The translations under genes and the position numbers were made by a program. A stretch of DNA of 64,000 bases from WTFY01 sp965203725 (lineage in GTDB: Bacteria > Pseudomonadota > Gammaproteobacteria > UBA4575). Numbering within the stretch: position 1 is the first letter of the stretch; the number at the start of each line of letters is the position of its first letter. This document shows positions 9,183-17,191 of this stretch, in pieces. Under the pieces are notes generated by a model. The model worked only from the letters and a program-made list of their open reading frames with translations. It made no database searches and had not been told where the DNA came from. The DNA is taken from contig CBDBDH010000001.1 of assembly GCA_965203725.1 (NCBI GenBank), forward strand, positions 1-64,000, read 5' to 3'.

Positions 9183-11686
9183 GAGCCCGCCGGGGCCGTG
9201 GTCTCCAGCAATAAGGGAATCACGCTGAAGGTTGCGAACAGGGAGATCAGCATGGCGATGCTGGTCAGCAAGCCGAAATAGATCGAAGGGAAAAAGCTCG
9301 ACAGCACCAGGATCACGAATCCCAGCGAGATGGTGATCGAAGTGAAGTAAAGCGCCTTGCCGGCCGTGGTCTGCGCGGTGCGAATGGCCTCGTGGTTGCT
9401 GTTTTTTCGCGCACGCTCCCGCTTGTAACGGTGAATGTAGTGAATGGCGTAATCCACACCGACCCCGACGGTGATGGCGGCAGTGGTAATCGTCATGATA
9501 TCGAGCGGGATTCCCGACATGCCGATCAGTCCAAGGACAAAGAGCACGGTGAACATGTTCGGCAGGGCCCCGATCAGGGCCAGCTTCAGGCTGCGAAACA
9601 GGAAGGTCAGTACAACCAGGATGCAGGCAAACACCGTGCCCAGGGTCAGGATTTGCGAATGGAACAGGCTTTGCAGGACGTTGTTGTACAGCACGCTGAT
9701 CCCGGTCAGCCTGAAGTCCTCGTTGCCCCTGACCAGATTGCCTCCGATGTCGGCACGTATCTTGTTCAGCAGGTCGTTCCTGACCAGGGAAGGATCCGAA
9801 TCCCGGATGCGCGCAAGAATCCTGGCCTGGCTTCCATCCGCGGAGACGTAGGGGGCGATCATGGCCTGTTTCACCTCTTCCGGCACCTTCGAGTAGACCA
9901 TCGACAGGTGGAAGTCCTCGAGCGCCTGCCCGTCGTTCACCAGCCGCATCACTTCTTCAATACTTGAAAGTGATAATACTTTACCAATCTCGGGTAAGTC
10001 CTCGAGATACTTGTGGATTTTATCGATCTTCCTGATCCCCAGCCGGTTGTACCAGTAGCTCGTCGCGGTAAAATCGTCCTGGGTGTCCTCAAGACCCGCA
10101 AGATAGTCGTCGAACTCGTCGAACTCGTCGAATTCGTCGTCCTCCCCGCCGAGGTCAATCTCCGCTGCGGTTTCCCGCGTGGCATCCAGGATCACCTCCA
10201 GCAGGGAAATGCCGCCCAGTTCCCGGTCGATCACGGCCAGTCCCTGGTAGATGTCCGTGGACTTCTTGAAATAATCGATAAACCGGTTTTCCACGGTGAG
10301 TTGGCCGATCCCCACCAGGCTGAACAGGAACATCCCCGTCAGTATCACGGCGGCGGTCATCTTGTTTCCCAGCACCAGGTTGAGCACCCGTTCAAGAAGC
10401 ACGGAGGACGTATCCTTGCGGACCTGCCGGGGCTTGGGTTCAAACAGGGTGATCAATGCCGGCAGCACCGTGAATGTCAGCAGGAACGCGCAGAAAAGGC
10501 CAAGGATCATGATGTGACCGAACGTGATGATCGGGCGTATGTCGCTGACCGTCAGCGAGAAAAAGGCGATGGCGGTCGTCAGGACCATATACAGGCAGGG
10601 CGTCACGATCTGCGAAACCGCTGTCCGGGTATTTTCCCGGGTGCTCGCATCCGGATTGAGGGACTGGATTTCCTGGTAGCGAATGATCACGTGTATGGAC
10701 AAGGCGATCGAGAAGATGAGCAGCAAGGCCACGAAGTTCGACGAGATCACGGTCAGCTGATAGTCCATCAGCCCGATCAGCCCGGAAACCAGCAGGACGC
10801 TCAGCACGGCACAGACCAGCGCCAGGAACACCCAGGCCAGGCTCCTGAAAAAGATCAGCAGCACGATCACCATGATGACGGCAATGGCCGCGCCGAAGGT
10901 GGTCAGGTCCTGGCGAACGAAATCCTTCATGTCGTTGTTCACCAGCGGGGCACCCGCCAGATAGAACTGGCCGCTATCCCTGAGGTCCGAGAGTTCGCCA
11001 CGCATGGAAGTCAGGACTTGCCTGTAGTGCTCGTTGCTCAGATCCCTTTGTTCGCGGATGTCGGCGCGGATCGACTCCAGCTTGTCTTCTTCCGCCCCGG
11101 TCATGGACCCGTCGTCTCGCTTTTGCAAAAGCGCGTATCGCTGCTCTTGCAGGTCCCACAACAGCTGGTTCTTGAAAAAACCCACATGGATGGCAGTCAG
11201 GCCCAGGTTCCGGTTCACCAGATTGTCCAGGTAGATGGGACTCGTGGTGAATTCCTCCCTGGCCTTGTCGATGTCGACCCCGGGCGACAGCAGGTTGGGA
11301 TACTCGATGCTGCCAGTCTCATCGTCCTTGATCGGCTGCGTCAGCAGCGGCACGGTGGTGATCGCAGTCACCGCCTCGACACGGTCGAGATTTTCGAACT
11401 TGCGTACCAGCCCGTCGATCAGCAGGATCGTTTCCTGGCTCAGCATTTCGCCGTTCGGCTTGTACCCGACAATCAGGAATTCATCCGTGCTGTAATTGCG
11501 GTGCACCTCCCGGTAATACTTGAGATCGGGGTCGCTCTCCAGCATGAGCGAGTCTGCAGAGGAGTCGATATCCAGCTTTTTGATATACGGACTGGTGGCC
11601 GCGATCAGTGCGAGCACGCAAAGGATCACGGGGTAGGGATAGTGCGTGACAATGCGAAAGAAGGCGCTTACCGAGGACTGGAACAT
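9158..11686 (-). CDS. RND superfamily exporter (MMPL/HpnN type)
   Basis: 842-residue inner-membrane transporter of the RND/MMPL superfamily, probably driven by proton motive force. It has the usual two-fold repeat: one helix near residues 15-32, a large periplasmic domain, a five-helix block (about 255-410), a second N-terminal helix near 435, a second periplasmic domain and a final helix block (about 700-830). The first helix block contains DYQLTVISSNFVALLLIFSI, typical of the sterol-sensing-like region. The second periplasmic domain has an acidic insertion (EDDEFDEFDEFDDY). The substrate is unknown. It follows mfnE by 64 bases in the same direction, so it may be the last gene of the methanofuran operon. 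Relatives export hopanoids or lipids. Confidence 0.85.
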   Translation of the reverse strand: MFQSSVSAFFRIVTHYPYPVILCVLALIAATSPYIKKLDIDSSADSLMLESDPDLKYYREVHRNYSTDEFLIVGYKPNGEMLSQETILLIDGLVRKFENLDRVEAVTAITTVPLLTQPIKDDETGSIEYPNLLSPGVDIDKAREEFTTSPIYLDNLVNRNLGLTAIHVGFFKNQLLWDLQEQRYALLQKRDDGSMTGAEEDKLESIRADIREQRDLSNEHYRQVLTSMRGELSDLRDSGQFYLAGAPLVNNDMKDFVRQDLTTFGAAIAVIMVIVLLIFFRSLAWVFLALVCAVLSVLLVSGLIGLMDYQLTVISSNFVALLLIFSIALSIHVIIRYQEIQSLNPDASTRENTRTAVSQIVTPCLYMVLTTAIAFFSLTVSDIRPIITFGHIMILGLFCAFLLTFTVLPALITLFEPKPRQVRKDTSSVLLERVLNLVLGNKMTAAVILTGMFLFSLVGIGQLTVENRFIDYFKKSTDIYQGLAVIDRELGGISLLEVILDATRETAAEIDLGGEDDEFDEFDEFDDYLAGLEDTQDDFTATSYWYNRLGIRKIDKIHKYLEDLPEIGKVLSLSSIEEVMRLVNDGQALEDFHLSMVYSKVPEEVKQAMIAPYVSADGSQARILARIRDSDPSLVRNDLLNKIRADIGGNLVRGNEDFRLTGISVLYNNVLQSLFHSQILTLGTVFACILVVLTFLFRSLKLALIGALPNMFTVLFVLGLIGMSGIPLDIMTITTAAITVGVGVDYAIHYIHRYKRERARKNSNHEAIRTAQTTAGKALYFTSITISLGFVILVLSSFFPSIYFGLLTSIAMLISLFATFSVIPLLLETTAPAGSHEEVVRL
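10107..10142. repeat. 9-bp tandem repeat encoding Glu/Asp-Phe-Asp-Glu
   Basis: Four consecutive 9-base units of the type TCGTCGAAC (the last two diverged) lie inside the RND exporter gene. On the coding strand they give the acidic run DEFDEFDEF. In-frame unit changes would lengthen or shorten the acidic loop by three residues without breaking the gene. Confidence 0.8.
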
Positions 11687-11750
11687 CAGCTTGCTTTATC
11701 CATGCGCATTTTTATACACGGGTACGCAAATCGATGCAAAAAGTTCCGGA

Positions 11751-12344
11751 TCATGGAGCATCCCTGCCCAGCCATTGCTCGAACTCGCCTGCCCTGGACT
11801 TGTGCAGGAAATGCGCCTTGATTTCAGTGCCGGCGAGCAGCCCCGGCAAAACCTTGTCCACACAGCCATGCGCTTGCAACTGGTTCACCGGCATCCTGGA
11901 AAGTGTCAGCGGGGAGGATTTTACAAACAGCAGCTGCGTTACGGACAGATACCCGGCCAGCCAGGCGGCAAGGCTGTCCGAGGTGACCTCCCAGGTCTTC
12001 GGCAGTTCACACTGCCGGCTGACCAAGGGGTACGGCTCCCAGATGGCCGCACAGCCCTCCTTCCAGCAGGCATGGATCTCCTCCCTGCTACTGGCAAGCT
12101 GAAGTCCAGGGCAAATGGATGCCATCAGGTAGGCAAACTGCTGCATGGCCAGCACCGCCATGCGGTGAGCCTGCGCGGGCTCCAGGCCAAACTGTCTATC
12201 GGCTTTGCGAATCTGGTCCGCAAACGGGCCGCCACCCGGCACAATCACCAGTTGATGGGAACCCAGGGCCTGCAGCGTATCCAGCCATTCCCGCAAACGC
12301 CTGCTTGCGTACAGGCTGCCGCCTATTTTAATGACCCAGGGCAT
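11751..12344 (-). CDS. mfnE: Amino acid kinase family protein, MfnE-like
   Basis: 197-residue member of the aspartate/glutamate/uridylate kinase superfamily. It has the N-terminal KIGGSL phosphate-binding motif (residues 6-11) and VPGGGPFADQIR (about 55-66). In methanogens MfnE phosphorylates 5-(aminomethyl)-3-furanmethanol phosphate to the diphosphate used for coupling to tyramine. Location directly after mfnD, mfnF and pabB supports that role over a housekeeping kinase. The ATG at 12344 overlaps the end of pabB by 17 bases, implying translational coupling. The assignment is by family and context; no MfnE-specific residue could be checked. Confidence 0.78.
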   Translation of the reverse strand: MPWVIKIGGSLYASRRLREWLDTLQALGSHQLVIVPGGGPFADQIRKADRQFGLEPAQAHRMAVLAMQQFAYLMASICPGLQLASSREEIHACWKEGCAAIWEPYPLVSRQCELPKTWEVTSDSLAAWLAGYLSVTQLLFVKSSPLTLSRMPVNQLQAHGCVDKVLPGLLAGTEIKAHFLHKSRAGEFEQWLGRDAP

Positions 12345-13719
12345 CCGCCCGGTTTCCCTCCAGCAAACGCATCATGGCCGTCGCCTTGTCCAGGGTCTCC
12401 TGGTACTCTGCTTCCGCGCTGGAATCCTGGACGATCCCGCCGCCTGCAAAAAAATACATGTGCTCTCGCCGGTGCAGGATCGTGCGAATCGCGATATTCA
12501 TGTCCATGTTTCCGTCAAAGCCCAGGTAGCCGATGGAGCCGCAGTAGATTCCACGGCGATGCGGTTCCAGTTCCTCGATGATTTCCATCGAACGGATTTT
12601 GGGCGCGCCGGTGATGGAACCTCCCGGAAAACAGCCGCGCAGCAGATCCAGTGCCGAACGCCGCTCTGGCAGTTTCCCCGTGATGGTGCTCACCATGTGG
12701 TGCACGTTCGGGAAGCTTTCAACATCAAACAGGCTGGGTACCTGCACGGATCCGAGTGCACAGTTTTTGCTGATGTCGTTTCGCATCAGGTCCACGATCA
12801 TCAGGTTCTCGGCCTGATCCTTCAGGCTGTCGGCAAGCTCTTGTGCCAGCACGCGATCCTTGCGCGGATCGGGGGAGCGTGGACGCGTGCCCTTGATGGG
12901 CCGGGTCTTGACGGCCTTTCCCCTGACCGACAGGAACTGTTCCGGTGAATTGCTCAGCACCTGCAACTCCGGGTAGTTCATGTAGGCGCTGAAGGGAGAG
13001 GGATTGATTTTCCTCAATATCCGGTAGGCGGACCAGGGGCTGCCCTCTACCCCTGCAGCAAACCGTTGCGCCAGATTCACCTGGTAGCAGTCGCCCTGCA
13101 GGATGTACTTTTTCACCTGGCCGAAAGCGCGCCTGTAATACTCCTGCGTCATGTTGGAAGTCACCGGGGTGGTTACCCGGAACTGCGGCGACTTTGCGCG
13201 TGTGCCCGAGCCGGCGAAAAGCTTGATGAGTTCGTTCCAGTCCCGCCTGACCCTCGTGCGGGAACGATCGCCGATCAGCACGGACCTTTTTTTCATGTGG
13301 TCAACCACCACGGCCCAGGAATAGATCCCCATGACCATGTCCGGGACGCCGACATCGTCTGTTGCAATGGCAGGGATCTTTTCCATGTAGCGGCACAGGT
13401 CATAGCTGAGGAATCCGATCGCGCCTCCGGTAAAGGGCAGGTCCGTTGCGTTTCTCCAGGGTTGGGAAAGCAGCTCACCCAGCACGGCAAAGGGACCCTC
13501 AAGGACCGTATAGGACTGGGAATAGGTCTGTATTTTCGTCCTGTGGTTCCGTGTCGTGATGCGTACCTCGGGTCTTGATGCCAGGATGTCGTAGCGGCCA
13601 CGGGCACCCGGAGCCGGACTGCTGTCGATGAAAACAGCCCAGGGTTCCTCCGCAATCCTGTCGAACAGCGGTGCACTGTCCTCAAGGTAGGGGAGATCGG
13701 CAAACGAAAGTCCGCTCAC
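12328..13719 (-). CDS. pabB: Aminodeoxychorismate synthase component I
   Basis: 463-residue chorismate-binding enzyme forming 4-amino-4-deoxychorismate, the precursor of p-aminobenzoate. The PIKGTRPRS motif carries the catalytic lysine that distinguishes PabB from anthranilate synthase TrpE (PIAGT). The C-terminal GCFPGGSITGAPK and AGGGIVQDSSAEAEYQETL motifs are intact. pABA is needed both for folate and for H4MPT through beta-RFAP synthase, which explains the location inside the methanofuran/H4MPT operon. The GTG start at 13719 overlaps the mfnF stop (GTGA). Confidence 0.93.
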   Translation of the reverse strand: MSGLSFADLPYLEDSAPLFDRIAEEPWAVFIDSSPAPGARGRYDILASRPEVRITTRNHRTKIQTYSQSYTVLEGPFAVLGELLSQPWRNATDLPFTGGAIGFLSYDLCRYMEKIPAIATDDVGVPDMVMGIYSWAVVVDHMKKRSVLIGDRSRTRVRRDWNELIKLFAGSGTRAKSPQFRVTTPVTSNMTQEYYRRAFGQVKKYILQGDCYQVNLAQRFAAGVEGSPWSAYRILRKINPSPFSAYMNYPELQVLSNSPEQFLSVRGKAVKTRPIKGTRPRSPDPRKDRVLAQELADSLKDQAENLMIVDLMRNDISKNCALGSVQVPSLFDVESFPNVHHMVSTITGKLPERRSALDLLRGCFPGGSITGAPKIRSMEIIEELEPHRRGIYCGSIGYLGFDGNMDMNIAIRTILHRREHMYFFAGGGIVQDSSAEAEYQETLDKATAMMRLLEGNRADALGH

Positions 13720-14750
13720 AGGCAGTACCTCCGGTAGGCCAGGCAGGCTAGCGAGGCGGCCGGTACACAGTCCCCGGCATCCGGCCCGTCCTTCGCGCCT
13801 TCCTGTTCAAACAGGCCGGCACAATCCACGTAGGGTCGGTTCAGACGCCTGGCGATTTCACGCACAAGAAACCGCCCTGTTCCGGCGCCGGCAACCGGTG
13901 CATCCAGGCCCAGTCCAGTCCTCAGCATCTGCTTGCGACAGGCACCCAGGATGGCCTGGACCTGCTGTTCACGTACGTAGACGGCCACGGCCTTCCACGT
14001 GTCCTGCGGTTTTGTTGCTGCATCGTAGCCGAACATTCTCGCCAGCCGGATTGCACTCGAGTTCTGGTCCCTGCCCCGTCCATCCGGTGTGGAAACGGTG
14101 TCCGCGTGGGAAGGAAGTTCTCCAGTAAGCCGGTACACATCCGCAGCATTTGCAAAATACTCACTCATGAGTGGAATCAGGCGGCCCTCCACCGGGGCTG
14201 CGCTGCAAAGCGCAAATACCGGGGTCCGTGCCACCCCGCAATACACGAGCTCGCGTGCATGGAGTCTTTCCGGATCCGTGTAACCCTCATTTACCACGCG
14301 GTGCTCGCGAATGCCGATGACATCCGTCGTGGTGCTGCCGATATCGATGAGCAGTGCATCCTTTAGCCGCGTGGCAATGAAACTCCCGCTGGCCAACCAG
14401 TTTGCAGAGGCTACCTGCACAAACTGGCTGCCAAGCTCACTCCTGTGCACCCACCCTTCGGTTCCGGCAAAGTAGACGATTTCGTTATCTTCGAACCGGT
14501 GCCGGAGGGTCTCGGTAATCCGGTCGATGCCCTCCTTGCGATCCCCGAAATGATCGACCAGTTCCCCGGTCATCGTGACGGCCAGCATGCAGTGTGAGCA
14601 GTCGAACTGTTCCCGGACCCGGTCGATCGCGGCATGTAACTGCTCCAGCCCCTTCCACAACGGGCATGGCACCTGCGCGACCCGCGATACCTGTCCGGCC
14701 CCGGTTGCCAAGACCGCCTTCAGATGGGCACCCCCGACATCCAGGCCCAT
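13716..14750 (-). CDS. mfnF: H4MPT-linked C1 transfer pathway protein, MfnF-like
   Basis: 344-residue protein of the hydantoinase/oxoprolinase-like ASKHA fold. It shows the nucleotide-binding MGLDVGGAHLKAV at the N-terminus and a second phosphate motif LLIDIGSTTTDVIGI near residue 130. The family was long labelled 'probable H4MPT-linked C1 transfer pathway protein'; in methanogens MfnF couples the furan diphosphate to (glutamyl)tyramine to complete the methanofuran core. Several starts are possible: ATG 14750 begins the conserved domain, and in-frame GTG codons just upstream would overlap the end of mfnD. It sits between mfnD and pabB with overlaps or tiny gaps. Confidence 0.83.
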   Translation of the reverse strand: MGLDVGGAHLKAVLATGAGQVSRVAQVPCPLWKGLEQLHAAIDRVREQFDCSHCMLAVTMTGELVDHFGDRKEGIDRITETLRHRFEDNEIVYFAGTEGWVHRSELGSQFVQVASANWLASGSFIATRLKDALLIDIGSTTTDVIGIREHRVVNEGYTDPERLHARELVYCGVARTPVFALCSAAPVEGRLIPLMSEYFANAADVYRLTGELPSHADTVSTPDGRGRDQNSSAIRLARMFGYDAATKPQDTWKAVAVYVREQQVQAILGACRKQMLRTGLGLDAPVAGAGTGRFLVREIARRLNRPYVDCAGLFEQEGAKDGPDAGDCVPAASLACLAYRRYCL

Positions 14751-14757
14751 CACGCTC

Positions 14758-15753
14758 TCAGGCGACACGTCTACCCTCGAGGTCCACGTCGACAGGAACC
14801 CTGCGGGATGGCACGGTCGCAGGCAATGCCTGCTCGGCAAAGCACTGCAGGATCCATTGTGCGGGGTTCGCGCCAAGGGCAGAGCCAAGACCTACATAGG
14901 AAGTGGTCAGTCTCGGGTTGATCTCCACCAGCAAAATCTCCTTCTCCGTGACGATGGCATCCACGCCCGCATAACCACGCAATCCCGGCAACGCACGGGC
15001 GATCCGGTCTGCAAAGCCTGCAAATTTCTGCTTCTCGAATGCACCTACCCGGCATCCCGTCAGCAACAAAGATCCGCCCGCTTCCCGAACCTGTTGCCTG
15101 TTGCAGCTCAATACGTGACACGCGCCACCCCAGCACAACAGGCTCAGGCTGGCATGGACTCCCTGGACATAGGGCTGGAATATGAAGCGTTCGTGGTCGG
15201 GGCCTGCGGCTGCAGCCTGCAATTCAGACCGGCTCCCCAGCAGGGAGATGTCGGTGCAGCCCACTCCATCTTCCGGTTTCATCACGAATCGATCGCCTGG
15301 CAGGGACCCGACATCCGCCGCTCTGCAGGTCGGAACTTGTGAAATCCCATGGTTCAGCAAATGCCGGTAGGTCGCAAACTTGTGGCTGGCCAGCCGGACG
15401 GTCTGCGGTTCGGCATTCAACAATTGAAATGATTGTTCCGAGTACCTCTTGCACAGCGAAAACAAAATCTCATCGTTTTCCGGTGCAATGAGCAGCATGG
15501 AATGCACGGTATCTGACAATGCATCCAGCCTGGTTTCACAGGACTCTCCCGGCCCGACCACGACCGTGCGAACCCCTGGTACATCCTCGCCGAGGCGATG
15601 GTCTCTGAGTGCCAGGACATTGCAGCCGGGCAATACCCGGAAATCGTTGACGGCGGCGGACAGCATCATGTCGCCTTCCCCCACAAGCGAGGAAGGCAGC
15701 GGCTGGCCGATCAGGCCTCCACCAGTGATATACTCGAAAATCAGGATATTCAT
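14758..15753 (-). CDS. mfnD: Tyramine--L-glutamate ligase (ATP-grasp)
   Basis: 331-residue ATP-grasp enzyme that in methanofuran synthesis joins glutamate to tyramine. The N-terminus MNILIFEYITGGGLIG is characteristic of the MfnD family. The ATP-grasp core includes FVMKPEDGVGCTDI near residue 160 and the metal/ATP-binding LLVEINPRLTTSYVGL near residue 285. The start is ATG 15753; no clear ribosome site precedes it, and only 9 bases separate it from the divergent HisA-like start codon. It heads the operon mfnD-mfnF-pabB-mfnE. Bacterial methanofuran carries a long polyglutamate tail, so ligases of this type are expected. Confidence 0.87.
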   Translation of the reverse strand: MNILIFEYITGGGLIGQPLPSSLVGEGDMMLSAAVNDFRVLPGCNVLALRDHRLGEDVPGVRTVVVGPGESCETRLDALSDTVHSMLLIAPENDEILFSLCKRYSEQSFQLLNAEPQTVRLASHKFATYRHLLNHGISQVPTCRAADVGSLPGDRFVMKPEDGVGCTDISLLGSRSELQAAAAGPDHERFIFQPYVQGVHASLSLLCWGGACHVLSCNRQQVREAGGSLLLTGCRVGAFEKQKFAGFADRIARALPGLRGYAGVDAIVTEKEILLVEINPRLTTSYVGLGSALGANPAQWILQCFAEQALPATVPSRRVPVDVDLEGRRVA

Positions 15754-15762
15754 CGATATGTG

Positions 15763-16470
15763 ATGCAGATCATTCCGGTACTGGACCTCTCCAGGGGACA
15801 GGTTGTCCATGCAAAAAAGGGAAGCCGCAAGCATTATAGGCCAATACAATCCTCCCTATGCCCCTCTTCGCACCCGCTGGAAATTGTCCGCGGCTACCTC
15901 AGGCTTCATCCTTTCCGCACACTTTACGTAGCGGACCTCGACGCCATCGAGCAGCAAGGGGATAACAGGGAGATCATCCGGTCACTTGGCTTCGAGTACC
16001 CGGACCTTGAAATCTGGCTAGATAGCGGACTCTCGCTGCTCGATCACTACCTGCAGAACCCGGACACGCTATCGCTGCGCATCATCTTGTCTACCGAATC
16101 CGTGCAGTCTGCATCCACGGCTGCATCCCTGGTGAAAGACCATGGCAGGCATCCCTTCATACTCTCTGTAGATTACAGGTCGGGAGGGTTCCTGGGTTCA
16201 CCAGACATCCTGCACACTTGGGACTGGTGGCCATCCGATGTCATTATTCTCAACCTCGATCAGGTGGGCACAAACAGCGGCCCGTCCCTCCCTAGCGGAC
16301 TGGGCTTCAAACAGCTGTTTGATCAGTGCAACATTTATTACGGCGGCGGAATCAGTTCCCTGGCTGAGCTGTTGCATCTGAAAGACCTGGGTGCTGCCGG
16401 TGCACTGCTTGCCACCGCACTGCATGGTGAAACGATCGGCAAGGAGGACCTGCGGCGTTTCGAGCAATGA
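15763..16470 (+). CDS. HisA/HisF-like TIM-barrel protein of the H4MPT cluster
   Basis: 235-residue protein resembling HisA (ProFAR isomerase): N-terminus MQIIPVLDLSRGQVVHAK with the Asp that is catalytic in HisA, VADLDAIEQQG, ILSVDYRSGGFLG (second candidate Asp), and a C-terminal phosphate site IYYGGGISSLAEL. Homologues occur in H4MPT clusters of methylotrophs with no assigned reaction. No his operon genes are nearby, so a role in cofactor synthesis (a sugar-phosphate or pterin-ribityl isomerisation) is more likely than histidine synthesis, but this is inference. It diverges from mfnD with start codons 9 bases apart and converges on fae across a shared terminator. Confidence 0.75.
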   Translation: MQIIPVLDLSRGQVVHAKKGSRKHYRPIQSSLCPSSHPLEIVRGYLRLHPFRTLYVADLDAIEQQGDNREIIRSLGFEYPDLEIWLDSGLSLLDHYLQNPDTLSLRIILSTESVQSASTAASLVKDHGRHPFILSVDYRSGGFLGSPDILHTWDWWPSDVIILNLDQVGTNSGPSLPSGLGFKQLFDQCNIYYGGGISSLAELLHLKDLGAAGALLATALHGETIGKEDLRRFEQ

Positions 16471-16500
16471 CTTTCGGTGCGGCAAAAGGGAAGAAGCCGC

Positions 16501-16534
16501 AAAAAAAATGCCCCGCGGGTGCGGGGCATTTTTA
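16501..16534. terminator. Bidirectional intrinsic terminator between HisA-like gene and fae
   Basis: An A-rich run, then ATGCCCCGC, a short loop, GCGGGGCAT and a T run: a strong GC hairpin with U tracts on both strands. It lies 31 bases after the plus-strand HisA-like stop and 21 bases after the minus-strand fae stop, so it can end both transcripts. Confidence 0.9.
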
Positions 16535-16554
16535 CAGCTAGGCTGAAGAGCGGA

Positions 16555-17082
16555 TCAGAATCCCTTGAACGGGTGTTCTGCGCTGTCTTTCTGGGCTACT
16601 ACCTCGGCAGCTTTCGGCTCATCCTTGATCGCACGTACCAGGGCCTCTTTCGTAGCCTTGTAGTTGTTTTCGTAAATGGCTTCATCACTCTTGGCTTCCC
16701 AGTGGATGAAGACACCCACGCAGATGAAGAGATCATCTGCCTCGTCAGCAGGCACGGTGCCATCGGCAACGCTGTCCGCAACGGCCTTCGCCACTGCCGC
16801 CTGCGCGGGACCAAACATCTGAACTGCCTGGCCTGCACCCTTGATGGTCACTTTGTTGAACATCATGGTGTTGGGCTTACAAGGTAAATTTGGAGCAACC
16901 ACGGCCAACAGGGTAGTAAAACCGTCCTTGTTGTTTACCAGGCCATTGCAAAAGGCAGATTCCACAGCCGACCCGCGCGGACCTACCAGCAAGTCAATAT
17001 GTGCAATCTCTGCCATGGTGCCGGAGGGATCGTTATCATTAACAAGTGATTCCCCGACCATTACTCTGTTAATTATTGCCAT
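16555..17082 (-). CDS. fae: Formaldehyde-activating enzyme
   Basis: Fae condenses formaldehyde with H4MPT to methylene-H4MPT, the entry step of the pathway. The 175-residue protein matches the family over its length: GESLVNDNDPSGTMAEIAHI, then LLVGPRGSAVESAFCNGL, VAPNLPCKPNTMMFNKVTIKG and VFIHWEAKSDEAIYENNYKA. His28 in EIAHIDL corresponds to the catalytic histidine of characterised Fae. A strong AGGAGA ribosome site precedes the start. The 109 bases between the CitG-like stop and fae include a TTATAG-like box and the palindrome GTGCTAGCAC, so fae may have its own promoter. It ends at the bidirectional terminator. Confidence 0.96.
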   Translation of the reverse strand: MAIINRVMVGESLVNDNDPSGTMAEIAHIDLLVGPRGSAVESAFCNGLVNNKDGFTTLLAVVAPNLPCKPNTMMFNKVTIKGAGQAVQMFGPAQAAVAKAVADSVADGTVPADEADDLFICVGVFIHWEAKSDEAIYENNYKATKEALVRAIKDEPKAAEVVAQKDSAEHPFKGF

Positions 17083-17191
17083 TATATTTTTCTCCTGTTC
17101 TATTTTTAGTTGTCGACAAGCCGCAGACTAATCTGTCCGCCCGTATCCTTTAGGAATTTGGAATTGTGCTAGCACGCCACTATAACACGCT

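Noticed and set aside
10013..11821. 602-codon plus-strand frame opposite the RND exporter
   Set aside because: Shadow of the exporter gene: low-complexity, Gln/His/Arg-rich, no family pattern, while the minus strand has clear membrane topology.
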